A DNA stretch of 64,000 bases from an uncultured Lachnospiraceae bacterium (GTDB taxonomy: Bacteria > Bacillota > Clostridia > Lachnospirales > Lachnospiraceae), in assembly GCA_910586125.1 (NCBI GenBank), contig CAJUHP010000012.1, forward strand, positions 24,407 through 88,406, read 5' to 3'. The translations under genes and the position numbers were made by a program. The notes beneath the pieces are model-generated. The model was not told where the DNA came from. It saw nothing but the letters and a program-made list of their open reading frames with translations, and ran no database searches. This document shows, one piece after another, positions 1 to 8,941 of this stretch (the stretch's first letter is position 1; each line of letters begins with the position of its first letter).

Positions 1-851
1 GGTTTATCCTCTTTGTACGTAACGCCGTACCATCTGTCCAGAGACTGGAGTACATTAACCGTAAGTTTCCCTTCCTTCAGAAGTTCTCCCACCTTGGCCG
101 GAAGCAGATATTCGCATTTCATCGGGTTCTTTGCCAGGTTCTCCGTCAGGAAAGGCCCAAACCCTTCAGCAAGCTGATCGATCAGTCTAGCAGAAAATCC
201 CCACAAATTCATGGACACGGTGCTGTTGGGAGGAATCTCCACCCAAGTCTTTCCTTCATCCTCGGAGTAAGCCGCGCCGGTTTCGGTCTTGATAATCCGA
301 GTGCGCTCGGCTATCTCCACCAGATGGTGATTGTCATCGGTAACACACACGCCTCTGGCAACATGGCCGTTTTCCGTCAGCGTATTCTTGAGAATATATC
401 CCACCATGGCACACTGGTCTTCCTTCTCGCCGTTCGCCATCAGATAATCGTAAATGGTCTGGAACGCATGGGCCCCATAGTAATCGTCGGCGTTGATCAC
501 GGCAAAGGGACCGTCCACAATCCCCCGGCAGGCCATGATTGCCTGCGAAGTTCCCCAAGGCTTCACGCGCCCCTCCGGCACAGTAAAGCCGTCCGGGATG
601 GCGTTCAAATCCTGATAGGCATAGGCCACCTCGATCTGCTTGCTGATGCGGTTGCCGATGGCCGTCATGAAATCCTCTTCATTTTCCTTTTTAATGACAA
701 AAACCACCTTCTCAAATCCGGCCCGCTTGGCGTCAAAAATGGAAAAATCAATGATGATATGCCCATAGTCATCTATGGGATCAATCTGCTTTAAACCGCC
801 GTAACGGCTTCCCATTCCGGCTGCCATGATTACTAATACCGGTTTTTTCAT
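1..851 (-). CDS. Sugar nucleotidyltransferase family protein (3' end outside window)
   Basis: The reading frame begins at ATG 851 behind an AGGAGG-type ribosome site and runs off the left edge, so only about 283 residues are visible. The N-terminus reads MAAGMGSRYGGLKQ, the nucleotide-binding loop of sugar-1-phosphate nucleotidyltransferases (GxGxRxGG...KQ), followed by a DFSIFDAKRAGF segment and the NADDYYG acidic motif expected to bind metal and sugar nucleotide. Members transfer a nucleotidyl group to a sugar phosphate in the cytoplasm. The exact sugar cannot be told. It is monocistronic as far as seen, with its own promoter at 917-945. It sits downstream of the RND pump gene but is separated from it by 151 bp. 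Confidence 0.8.
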   Translation of the reverse strand, partial: MKKPVLVIMAAGMGSRYGGLKQIDPIDDYGHIIIDFSIFDAKRAGFEKVVFVIKKENEEDFMTAIGNRISKQIEVAYAYQDLNAIPDGFTVPEGRVKPWGTSQAIMACRGIVDGPFAVINADDYYGAHAFQTIYDYLMANGEKEDQCAMVGYILKNTLTENGHVARGVCVTDDNHHLVEIAERTRIIKTETGAAYSEDEGKTWVEIPPNSTVSMNLWGFSARLIDQLAEGFGPFLTENLAKNPMKCEYLLPAKVGELLKEGKLTVNVLQSLDRWYGVTYKEDK

Positions 852-916
852 CCTGAAAATCCTCCTGCTTCCTGTTTTCTGAAACATATTTTGGGTTCAA
901 CCTTCTCCCCAATACC

Positions 917-945
917 ATCATAGTTCAGAATGCAGGGATAGTCAA
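917..945 (-). promoter_or_regulatory. Sigma-A-type promoter of the nucleotidyltransferase gene
   Basis: On the minus strand TTGACT (940-945) and TATGAT (917-922) are separated by exactly 17 bp, each five of six to consensus, 66 bp upstream of the ATG at 851. Confidence 0.65.
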
Positions 946-1002
946 TCAAAATTCCGAAATTTTGCTAAATTTTTGGCTGCCATCCGGCCAGCGCTTCTGT
1001 CC

Positions 1003-4000
1003 TTACGGCTCCTGCAGCGTCTCTTCCTCTCCCAGATCCACCTTTTTCAGTTCTCTGCGGAAAAACAGATCATAGAGCACCGGCACAATATACAGCGTCA
1101 TAAAGGTGGCATATGCTAGACCGCCAATGGTAACAACTGCCATTCCTTTGCCCATGGATGCCGCTGCGCTCTTGCTGAAGGCCATGGTAAACATAGCTAA
1201 AATCGTTGTCATGGCTGTCATCAGAATCGGCCGCATACGGGTCATTCCGGTCTCCACCAGGGCTTCTCTTTTCGGCGCGCCGTCCAGACGAAGCTGATTC
1301 ACATAATCCACAAATACAATGCCGTTATTCACCACAACGCCGGCCAGAACCAGAAATCCCATCATAGCAATCAGAGAAAGAGGCTCTTTGCTCAGCAAAA
1401 TAGCCAGCAGGCCGCCGGTAAAGGCTAACGGAATCGTAAACAGCACGATAAACGGCGACAGAATGCTCTGGAACTGGGCAACCATGATCAGATAAATAAA
1501 CACCACTGCCAGCGCTATCATCAGAAGCATATCCCGCATGGAATCCATGACGGCGGTACTCTCTCCGGCAATGGATACACTGCAGCCCGCCGGCACTTCA
1601 TACCCTGCCAAAAGCTGTTCCACTTGTCTGGCCAACAGCGTGGTATTATAGCCGTCCTCTGTAACAGCGCTGACGCTTAAATAGCGGGCCTGATTGTCGC
1701 GGCGGATGGATACCAGCCCTTTGCCCTCTTCTTCCCTGGCAAATTCCGCGAGAGTATGCACTTCGGTTTCGCTTACTCCCTCTTCGTTCTGCGAGGTTGT
1801 CTCAAATTCTTGCTCCATCAGATTCGAGAGCGTCACTTCATCTGTTGTATCCACAATGATGACCGGATATTCCTGTCCGTCCATCCGAAGCGTTGTGGAA
1901 GTTTTCTCCGTGGTTAAAGACGACGCTAACTGACTGTAAATCTGCGCGACAGTCAGGCCGATCCCCATGGCCTTATCCTTGTCTACTACCACTCGGATTT
2001 CGGAGTCGCCGTCCTCCTGCCCGTTGGTGATGTCTGTAAAACCCTGCACTTGATCAAGCAGCGCCATCATATCTTCGCTGACCGCCAGCATGGTATCCAG
2101 ATCGTTTCCGTATATATCAATCTGCAGGCCGCTGGCCATCAGACTGGACATATCCATATTGGAGGTGGATACGCTGCCCTCCGCTCCTTCTTCGAGCAGG
2201 ATCTGCTCCATCTGTACAGCCAGTTGTTTATTGTCCTGCGAGGCTTCCTCATCCAGCAGAACATAGAAGGAAAAGCTGACAGGCCCACCCGTCGAGCCGC
2301 CGCCTCCTCCCATCATACTCATCATACCGGCTCCGGACATGGCTCCCACCGTCTCCACACCCTCCAGCGCGGCAAAGCGGCTCATCACCCGGTCTGCCAG
2401 CACATAGGCTTCTTCATCCGAAGTCCCTTCCGGTGCTGACACGGATACGGACATCTGGTTTCCTCCCATTTCCGGAATCAGGATCAGTCCCATCTGCGTC
2501 ACCTGCCATACGCTGAAAAGCAGCAGAGCGATGCTGACAGTCAGAGGTACCAGCTTGACCTTCAGACAAAACCGCAGCGACTTTTCATAAACCGCCATTA
2601 TCCGGTCAAAGAGCGGGTGCGTCTTTTCCCTGCAGTTTTTCAGAACGGTAGCTCCCATACTTGGAACCACCGTCAGCGCTACGATCAGACTGGCGCCCAG
2701 GCTGTATCCGATTGTCAGAGCCATGTCGGTAAATAGCTGACGGGTCAGTCCTTCCGTAAACACAATTGGCAAAAATACGCATACCGTAGTCAGCGTGGAG
2801 GCAAAAATGGCTCCTGCCACCTGATTGGCCCCCTTCACCGCCGCTCTGGCTGCCGGTACCCCCTGGCTGCGCAGCCGGTATATATTTTCAATGACTACGA
2901 TGGAATTATCCACCAGCATGCCGACGCCCAGCGCCAGACCCGACAGGGAGATAATATTCAGCGTAATATTTGAAAAAAACATCAGCACTACAGCAAACAG
3001 CACACTGATCGGAATGCTGAATGCCACCACCACCGTAGGTTTGACATCCTTCAAAAACAAAGCCAGCACAAGAATAGCCAGCAATGCCCCCCAGATCAGA
3101 TTGGACATGACTTCATTGACAATCAGTTTAATGTAATCGCCCTGATCCATCAAGGGCGTGATCTCCAATCCCTCATACCGCTCTTCCAGCTCAGCAATTG
3201 CCTGGTTGCAGGCTTTGGACACGTCCGAGGTCCCTGCGGTGCTGGATTTGTAAATGCTTAGAAGAATCGCATCGCTGCCGTTCATTCTGGCATAGCTTTC
3301 CCCCGCGTTATCGATCATTGTCACATACGCGACATCCCGCAGGCGGATATCTCCGATATCATCAATCTGGCACAGCAGAGCGTCCTTTAATTCTTCTATC
3401 GAGGCAAATTCATCGCCTACCTTCAGAAGATACTGGTTCTCTCCCTCATAGATGTACCCGGCCGGCATGGAAAAGTTCTGCGCGTAAATCATCTGCGACA
3501 GCGTATTCATATTTAAAAGGGCATCCAGATTGGCATTTTCTAGCGCTGTCTCCCTCGCATTCTTCAGCGCTGTCTCCCCCTCCTTAAGCTGAGCCAGCGC
3601 GGATTCCAGGGCCGATTCTCCGGAAATCATCTGAGCGCTCATCGTACCAAAAGTGACGGCCGCCGTAATCTTTCCGGCCTCCAACTGCGTGTAGCCGTCC
3701 ACCGCCTGCTGCACACTCTGATTTACCTGATCGAGCACCATCTTTGCGGTCTGAATCTCGATTTCCAGATTCGCTAATTCTGTTTCAATCTGCGGAATTC
3801 GGACTCCTGCGATCTCATGAAGCTGGGAAAGAGCATCCGTTGACAGCATGGAAGCCATCTCTCCCTGCCCTGCCGCCTGCAGCATGGCCTTTACACTTTC
3901 CAGCTTCTCCGGATGGGCCAACGCGTCCTCCACGTCTGCCGGCAGTCCTTCCCGCATGGCGGCAATCTGTTCTGTCACTGTCTGACGAGCCAGAGCCGGG

Positions 4001-5556
4001 GCTGCGGCATCCGCCGCCGCCTTTGTCTGAGAACGAATTGTCTCCGCCTGCTCCGCTGTGACGATCCCCTGTTCCACTGCGGCCAGAAGCATTTCTTCTG
4101 CGTTTTCTGCCGTAATCTCCCCTTCCAATGCAGCCGGCAGAATACGGCCGGAGAAAGCCAACTCCGTTTTAGCCGGCTTTGCGGCTGCAGGAGCCCCCGA
4201 TACCTGACCGGTTTCCTGTATCTCATCCAAAGCAGAAGTGTTCGTCTCTTTGTTTTTTTCTGTCGGATTCGCCTGCGTCAGGTCCTCCTGTGCTTGTGCC
4301 GGATTGATCAGAACGGAATCCGACTCCGGCAATGTCTCTGCCGGGGCCTCTGAAACCGGGATCGATTCCGGCTGTGTCTCTGCCGGGGCCGTCGAAACCG
4401 GGGTCGATTCCTCTGCCGCCGCTGTCTCCAGAGGCTGTGTTGCCTCTGTCTTTCCTTCACCTTGAGATTGTGTCGTCTGTTCTCCCGGCATCGGAGGCAA
4501 TTCCGGCAAGGTCTGATCCGAAACCCATTTCAGCCCCTGAACTTCTACCGCCAACAGGCTTCGGTATATCTGATCTTGAACCATGGGATAAACCTGAGCG
4601 TACATGGCAGAGTATGTCTGATCATACTGTTCGCTGCCCGGAGTCGTCGAAGCGATCAGCTCCCGGAACGCCTTATTGATGTTCTCGTAATTCTCTGCAA
4701 TCTGATGATCGCTGTAGGCCTTTTGCTCCATCTCCAGCGCCATCTTACTGGCCTCCAGACCACTCACCTGCGCGCTGTATGCGGATTGCGTAGCCAGAGC
4801 CTGATCCAAAAGCAGACTGGTTTCTGCCAGTTGACTGGTCGTGCTGTCTTGCTGCGAGGCCAGCTCCTTCTTTCCGGATTCCAGTTCTTCTTTGGCATCG
4901 TCAATCTCCGCTCTGGCGTCTTTTAACTCCTGCTCGGCATCATCCATAGCCGCCGTCACCTTACTGCTCAATTTCCGATTGATATCATCAATCTTCTCCT
5001 GTACCAGCCGGATCTCCACGCTCTTCTCCACCAGTCCGCTGCCCTCCACACTGGCCACACCGCTCTGCCTCTCCAAATAAGGCGTTACCTCGTCCTGTAC
5101 GAACTGCGTCAGACCATAAATATCCATGTTCTCACGGGATACGCTGACCATCATGGTGGCCATCATATCCGGTGAAATTTCCAAGAGCATCGGAGTTCCT
5201 ACTGTTTCAGGCAGTGTCAACTGATCAATCGCAGTGGAAAGTTTAACCATAGCGCTGTCCATATTGGTGTCTTCTTCAAATTCCAGCACCACCATACTGA
5301 AATTTTCACTAGATGTACTGGTCACATTCTCCACGCCGTTGACCGTTCCTAAACTGGATTCTAAAAGCTGCGTGACGCCGCTCTCCACCCGCTCTGGCGA
5401 CGCTCCCGGATAGGAGGTTACAACCACCACATAAGGAAGGCTCATGGCCGGCAGCAGATCCGTCGTCATACGAGTAAAACTGACAAATCCCAATACCAGC
5501 AGCATAATCACGCCTACCACCACTGTAAAAGGCTTTTGGACGCTAAATTTAGGCAT
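1003..5556 (-). CDS. RND-family (AcrB-like) efflux permease with a large porter-domain insert
   Basis: This 1,517-residue membrane protein has the RND architecture: TM1 at residues 10-30, a porter domain, clustered transmembrane helices in the middle and near the C-terminus, and the GMLVDNSIVVIENIYR motif of TM4. Proton-driven export across the cytoplasmic membrane is the family role. It is about 480 residues longer than usual. The extra sequence lies roughly at residues 200-680, between the EIRLVQEKI strand and the FSMPAGYIYEG strand of the first porter domain. It contains heptad-like helical stretches and a Pro/Glu/Thr-rich linker (about residues 352-455). No membrane-fusion or outer-membrane gene is nearby, as expected for a Gram-positive. 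It is divergent from a TetR gene that probably represses it. Start ATG 5556. Confidence 0.9.
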   Translation of the reverse strand: MPKFSVQKPFTVVVGVIMLLVLGFVSFTRMTTDLLPAMSLPYVVVVTSYPGASPERVESGVTQLLESSLGTVNGVENVTSTSSENFSMVVLEFEEDTNMDSAMVKLSTAIDQLTLPETVGTPMLLEISPDMMATMMVSVSRENMDIYGLTQFVQDEVTPYLERQSGVASVEGSGLVEKSVEIRLVQEKIDDINRKLSSKVTAAMDDAEQELKDARAEIDDAKEELESGKKELASQQDSTTSQLAETSLLLDQALATQSAYSAQVSGLEASKMALEMEQKAYSDHQIAENYENINKAFRELIASTTPGSEQYDQTYSAMYAQVYPMVQDQIYRSLLAVEVQGLKWVSDQTLPELPPMPGEQTTQSQGEGKTEATQPLETAAAEESTPVSTAPAETQPESIPVSEAPAETLPESDSVLINPAQAQEDLTQANPTEKNKETNTSALDEIQETGQVSGAPAAAKPAKTELAFSGRILPAALEGEITAENAEEMLLAAVEQGIVTAEQAETIRSQTKAAADAAAPALARQTVTEQIAAMREGLPADVEDALAHPEKLESVKAMLQAAGQGEMASMLSTDALSQLHEIAGVRIPQIETELANLEIEIQTAKMVLDQVNQSVQQAVDGYTQLEAGKITAAVTFGTMSAQMISGESALESALAQLKEGETALKNARETALENANLDALLNMNTLSQMIYAQNFSMPAGYIYEGENQYLLKVGDEFASIEELKDALLCQIDDIGDIRLRDVAYVTMIDNAGESYARMNGSDAILLSIYKSSTAGTSDVSKACNQAIAELEERYEGLEITPLMDQGDYIKLIVNEVMSNLIWGALLAILVLALFLKDVKPTVVVAFSIPISVLFAVVLMFFSNITLNIISLSGLALGVGMLVDNSIVVIENIYRLRSQGVPAARAAVKGANQVAGAIFASTLTTVCVFLPIVFTEGLTRQLFTDMALTIGYSLGASLIVALTVVPSMGATVLKNCREKTHPLFDRIMAVYEKSLRFCLKVKLVPLTVSIALLLFSVWQVTQMGLILIPEMGGNQMSVSVSAPEGTSDEEAYVLADRVMSRFAALEGVETVGAMSGAGMMSMMGGGGGSTGGPVSFSFYVLLDEEASQDNKQLAVQMEQILLEEGAEGSVSTSNMDMSSLMASGLQIDIYGNDLDTMLAVSEDMMALLDQVQGFTDITNGQEDGDSEIRVVVDKDKAMGIGLTVAQIYSQLASSLTTEKTSTTLRMDGQEYPVIIVDTTDEVTLSNLMEQEFETTSQNEEGVSETEVHTLAEFAREEEGKGLVSIRRDNQARYLSVSAVTEDGYNTTLLARQVEQLLAGYEVPAGCSVSIAGESTAVMDSMRDMLLMIALAVVFIYLIMVAQFQSILSPFIVLFTIPLAFTGGLLAILLSKEPLSLIAMMGFLVLAGVVVNNGIVFVDYVNQLRLDGAPKREALVETGMTRMRPILMTAMTTILAMFTMAFSKSAAASMGKGMAVVTIGGLAYATFMTLYIVPVLYDLFFRRELKKVDLGEEETLQEP

Positions 5557-5621
5557 CTTTTCTCTTCTCTCCTTCTGTCCTGATTCCCCTCGGCATATCC
5601 TGAAAATGCCTCAATGGCCCT

Positions 5622-5650
5622 ATTTTATAGCGTTTCTTGCTTTTCTGCAA
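5622..5650 (-). promoter_or_regulatory. Probable promoter of the RND pump
   Basis: Minus-strand TTGCAG (5645-5650) and TAAAAT (5622-5627) with a 17 bp spacer lie 66 bp upstream of the pump start. The fit is moderate (4/6 and 5/6). Confidence 0.45.
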
Positions 5651-5660
5651 TAGGCAATTT

Positions 5661-5675
5661 TCAACAGAATGTTGA
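5661..5675. promoter_or_regulatory. Candidate TetR operator
   Basis: A perfect inverted repeat, TCAACA-gaa-TGTTGA, lies between the two divergent promoters, 11 bp upstream of the pump -35 and 19 bp upstream of the tetR -35. Position and symmetry suit the dimeric repressor encoded next door. Binding is inferred. Confidence 0.5.
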
Positions 5676-5694
5676 GTACAAAAACTCCTGTTTC

Positions 5695-5723
5695 TTGACA
5701 TGCGCATTCTATTATGCTATGCT
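5695..5723 (+). promoter_or_regulatory. Promoter of the tetR-type gene
   Basis: TTGACA (5695-5700), 17 bp spacer, TATGCT (5718-5723), followed 44 bp later by the ATG at 5768. Confidence 0.65.
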
Positions 5724-5767
5724 TGAAAAAATCGGCAAAACCGCATCAGTAAAGGAGAAATAGGAGT

Positions 5768-6409
5768 ATGGGAAAGAAGCCGGCACAGTCCGCTGCCACC
5801 AGACAAAAGCTCATTGACGCTTTCTGGAAGCTCTATACCGAAAAAGGAGTCGAGCAGATCACAGTCAAAGAAATCACCGATTCCGCCGGCTGCAATCGGG
5901 GAACTTTTTATCTGCATTTTAAGGACGTCTACGATCTGTTGAACCAGATCGAAGATTCTCTGTTTCCGGACGGCATTCTGCCGCCGGAGGAAGAAGGGGA
6001 ATGTCAAAAGCTCACCATCCGCCAGATGATCGAAAAAATGGCGTTTTGCTATGAACAAAACAGCCGGTATATCACCGTACTTTTAGGAGGTCACGGCGAT
6101 CCCCGCTTTGCGTACCGTCTCAAAGAGCACTATATGTCCATCCTGGAACTGCTTCCTCTGGCAGAAAATATGGATGAGATTTCCCGCCGTTTCTTTTTTG
6201 AATACTGCTGCGGCGGGATTCAGGCCATGATCCGTTTTTGGCTCAACACCACTCCGCGCCTTTCGGTTGAAGATTTTATCCTTCTGGCAATCCGCGTCGT
6301 TCTGCCGCAATATGCCGATGCGATCTTAAGCCAGCTTGATAAACCGCTTGACAGCGTTTTAAAGAAAAATCCCGCCGGCTATGAGGCAGATTCGGCAAAT
6401 TTATCTTGA
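5768..6409 (+). CDS. TetR/AcrR-family transcriptional regulator
   Basis: The 213-residue protein has a TetR-type N-terminal helix-turn-helix (about residues 10-57, including ITVKEITDSAGCNRGTFYLH) and a helical ligand-binding C-terminal domain. Such dimers repress by binding short palindromes and release on ligand binding. It is divergent from the RND pump with a perfect inverted repeat in the shared upstream region, so control of the pump and of itself is the simplest reading. The start at ATG 5768 has a GGAG-type ribosome site. Its stop codon overlaps the -35 element of the next operon. The ligand is unknown. Confidence 0.88.
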   Translation: MGKKPAQSAATRQKLIDAFWKLYTEKGVEQITVKEITDSAGCNRGTFYLHFKDVYDLLNQIEDSLFPDGILPPEEEGECQKLTIRQMIEKMAFCYEQNSRYITVLLGGHGDPRFAYRLKEHYMSILELLPLAENMDEISRRFFFEYCCGGIQAMIRFWLNTTPRLSVEDFILLAIRVVLPQYADAILSQLDKPLDSVLKKNPAGYEADSANLS

Positions 6410-6444
6410 CACATTCCTTTTTTTGCAGTATGACAGTACTGTCA
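6406..6444 (+). promoter_or_regulatory. Promoter with overlapping 14 bp palindromic operator for the P-II/antiporter operon
   Basis: TTGACA (6406-6411) overlaps the tetR stop codon. After 17 bp comes TATGAC (6429-6434). A perfect 14 bp palindrome TGACAGTACTGTCA (6431-6444) overlaps the -10 and the presumed start point, which is where a repressor would block transcription. It differs from the palindrome upstream of tetR, so a different regulator may act here. Confidence 0.55.
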
Positions 6445-6500
6445 CGCAGGCGTTAAATGGCGCCTCAATCTATCTCATTTTTTCATCAGGAGGAGAAACT

Positions 6501-6866
6501 ATGAATGAAAAAGCTATGCTGATAGTCGTTCTGAACAAAATCGAGATGTTAGATAAACTTCTGACAGCCCTGAACGACGGTGGAATCCGGGGCGCTACCG
6601 TACTGAATTCCATCGGTATGGCCCATGAACTCGCCAGCCTGGAGGATAACTTTATGATCAGCTCCCTGCGGGCCATGTTTGCTTCCGGCCAAAGAGAAAA
6701 CCGCACTATTTTTATGGTTATCGACAGCCAGCGCATCACCACCGCCACCCAGATCATCGACAGTGTGATCGACCTGCGCAAACCCGATACGGGAATTCTG
6801 TTCGCTGTACCTGTTCTGTTTGCCGCCGGTATCAAAGAAGAAAATGAGGACGCTAGCCATGCCTGA
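6501..6866 (+). CDS. P-II-like signalling protein
   Basis: This 121-residue protein starts at ATG 6501 behind AGGAGG. It has the P-II-like alternation (KAMLIVVLNKIEMLDKLLTAL at the start; DTGILFAVPV near the end, resembling the P-II C-terminal signature). The canonical T-loop tyrosine region is replaced by a helix-rich stretch, so it belongs to the wider P-II-like superfamily rather than being a clear GlnB/GlnK. Such trimers bind nucleotides and often regulate a neighbouring membrane transporter. Its 3' end overlaps the antiporter start by 8 bp, implying translational coupling and joint function. The ligand is not predictable from the sequence. Confidence 0.75.
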   Translation: MNEKAMLIVVLNKIEMLDKLLTALNDGGIRGATVLNSIGMAHELASLEDNFMISSLRAMFASGQRENRTIFMVIDSQRITTATQIIDSVIDLRKPDTGILFAVPVLFAAGIKEENEDASHA

Positions 6867-8040
6867 ACTGAATACCATGATGTATCTCTCCTTGCTGCTT
6901 TTAGGCGGTCTGTTCTGCGGACGGCTGGTAAAACATATCAAGCTGCCCAATGTTACCGGCTATCTTCTGGCGGGCCTTCTGATGGGACCCTGCGTCCTGA
7001 AAATCCTTCCCGAAGCGACCGTCAACAGCTTTAATCTGATTTCTCAGATGGCTCTGGCCTTTATCGCTTTTACCATCGGCCTGTCCTTTAAACGCAGTTA
7101 TTTTAAGCGGGTGGGAACCGCTCCGGTAATCATCGCCATCTTTGAAGCGCTGGCTGCTGTCTTTTTCGTTCAGCTTATTCTGGTGCTCGCCGGTTTTGAT
7201 CCGGCATTCTCCATCGTTCTGGGCGCTATTGCCGCCGCCACCGCTCCGGCCGCCACAATTATGGTTATCAAACAGTATCATGCCAAAGGACCGTTAACCG
7301 ATACTCTGTTGAGTGTTGTGGCCATTGACGACGCTGTGGCTTTGGTCGCTTTCGGCTTTGCGGTAACAATCGCCAAAACCATGACAAGCGCAGGTGATAC
7401 CAACCTGCTCTTATCACTGTTAGAGCCCTTTGGGGAAGTTTTTCTGTCGCTTTTAATCGGCCTGGTTCTGGGAGTTTTGATCACGGTTCCCCTGAAGCAT
7501 TTCAAGAAGCAGGGCAACCGCCTGGTCATTCTGATTGCTTTCGTCTTTTTAAGCAGTTCCTTAGCCTCACAGTTTGGCGTGTCCGAGCTGTTGGCCTGTA
7601 TGATGGCCGGAGCCGCCTTCTGTAATATTTCACCGGAATCGGACCGATTGGCTGATCTGGCTGACCAGATTACTCCTCCGCTGTTTTTGATGTTCTTTGT
7701 CGTCTCCGGGGCCAGCCTGGATATCTCCATTCTGCCCTCCATCGGCCTTATCGGGATCATCTATGTAACCGTCCGCGTGATTGGCAAAATCACCGGCGCT
7801 TATCTGGGCGCTAAGATTATGAAAACGCCTTCCCAGGTCGCCAAATACTTAGGCCCCACGCTGATCCCCCAGGCCGGTGTCGCAATCGGTCTTACCATCG
7901 TGGCGCAGAGCGTTGTTCCGGAGTACGCGGATACCATACGCGCTGTCGTTTTGTGCGGCACTCTGATCTATGAACTGGTCGGCCCTGTCATTACCAAATG
8001 GTCTTTGACCAAAGCCGGTGAAATCAAATCAGAGTCGTAG
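6859..8040 (+). CDS. CPA2-family cation:proton antiporter
   Basis: The protein has 393 residues and about a dozen hydrophobic segments. It carries the Na+/H+ exchanger-domain features LPNVTGYLLAGLLMGP near the N-terminus and the paired aspartates in SVVAIDDAVAL, which bind the cation in CPA2 (KefB/NapA-like) proteins. It lacks the C-terminal RCK/TrkA nucleotide-binding domains of Kef channels; the upstream P-II-like protein may supply that regulatory function. The start at ATG 6859 is preferred because GAGGA lies 9 bp upstream and it overlaps the P-II-like gene by 8 bp. It converges on the sortase gene 40 bp away, with only a weak 5 bp hairpin (8058-8075) in between. Role: exchange of Na+ or K+ for protons. 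Confidence 0.88.
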   Translation: MPELNTMMYLSLLLLGGLFCGRLVKHIKLPNVTGYLLAGLLMGPCVLKILPEATVNSFNLISQMALAFIAFTIGLSFKRSYFKRVGTAPVIIAIFEALAAVFFVQLILVLAGFDPAFSIVLGAIAAATAPAATIMVIKQYHAKGPLTDTLLSVVAIDDAVALVAFGFAVTIAKTMTSAGDTNLLLSLLEPFGEVFLSLLIGLVLGVLITVPLKHFKKQGNRLVILIAFVFLSSSLASQFGVSELLACMMAGAAFCNISPESDRLADLADQITPPLFLMFFVVSGASLDISILPSIGLIGIIYVTVRVIGKITGAYLGAKIMKTPSQVAKYLGPTLIPQAGVAIGLTIVAQSVVPEYADTIRAVVLCGTLIYELVGPVITKWSLTKAGEIKSES

Positions 8041-8080
8041 TGAAAATAGACGCAAATCCATTGATTCAAAAATGGTTCTT

Positions 8081-8941
8081 TCAGGATTCTCTCACGGCCA
8101 GAATCATTCTTCTGCACTGTCTGCGATAGCAGGTAGACAGAAGGATGGTCTGCCGGCCCTCTTCGGCATCCAGCTTTGTTTTGGTATCATACAGGCTTTT
8201 CTGCTGAAATAGGTTATAGTACGCCTGTGCGTCGGCATCGTCTTCAAAGGCATAGCGGTACCATTCTGTTTCGATCCCCTCAGTCACCATACAGGCAGCA
8301 ATTCGATATTGCCTCTTTGTTCCGTCCGGCATGTGCAGATAAATATAGGGATAATTCCTATAAAAGCTCTCTCTTTTATAGGAATGCAGGGAAGAAAACA
8401 TACTGGAATCCAGAAGATTATGACCATAAATTAATACATTCCGGCTTTCCATCCCATCCGGCCCAGAACCATCTATATGTATTGCCCCCTGTTTCCCCTC
8501 TCTTCCATCCATCAGATGCGTCAAATAGTAATTGCTATCTCCATATCGAAATAACACCGGATAGCTGACCTTTGTCCCTGGTATCTCAATCCAGGCTGTC
8601 ACGTCTGGGTTGATCTCCTGAAGAGCCCCAAAGTCTATCTGATCTATTTGGCTGGTATCTGGCTTTTCTTCTTCATAAGCATTCTCTTTTTGCTGGTTCT
8701 CCGGCAATCCGGGGTCTTGACGGGTTCTTATGGTGTCTTCACACACAGTCTCGGTCTCTGTTTCCCGGATCACACAGGATGCTTCTACAAACGCATACAG
8801 CTTCTGTCCCTTTTGATATTTTTCTGCTTCCCAGCCTGTCAGCAGAATACCTGCCGCCGTAAGGCCGAGGCCAAGGATGGCCTTCATGAAAGCCATCCCT
8901 CTCCTGACCCTTAGAAGCACTTTTTTATCTGCCTCTCTCAA
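8081..8941 (-). CDS. Class B sortase
   Basis: A 286-residue sortase with one N-terminal membrane anchor (about residues 18-36), a linker, and a class B catalytic domain from about residue 100. Visible catalytic residues are His174 (YGHN), Cys271 (LSTC) and an Arg at 277/278 shortly after the cysteine. Sortases cleave a sorting signal of secreted proteins and attach them to cell-wall peptide or to pilin partners. The ATG overlaps the stop codon of the giant adhesin gene (ATGA), so the two are translationally coupled and the adhesin is very probably the substrate. Confidence 0.9.
   Translation of the reverse strand: MREADKKVLLRVRRGMAFMKAILGLGLTAAGILLTGWEAEKYQKGQKLYAFVEASCVIRETETETVCEDTIRTRQDPGLPENQQKENAYEEEKPDTSQIDQIDFGALQEINPDVTAWIEIPGTKVSYPVLFRYGDSNYYLTHLMDGREGKQGAIHIDGSGPDGMESRNVLIYGHNLLDSSMFSSLHSYKRESFYRNYPYIYLHMPDGTKRQYRIAACMVTEGIETEWYRYAFEDDADAQAYYNLFQQKSLYDTKTKLDAEEGRQTILLSTCYRRQCRRMILAVRES

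Noticed and set aside
324..794. 156-residue plus-strand open frame
   Set aside because: It lies antisense within the nucleotidyltransferase gene, which has clear family motifs and its own promoter.
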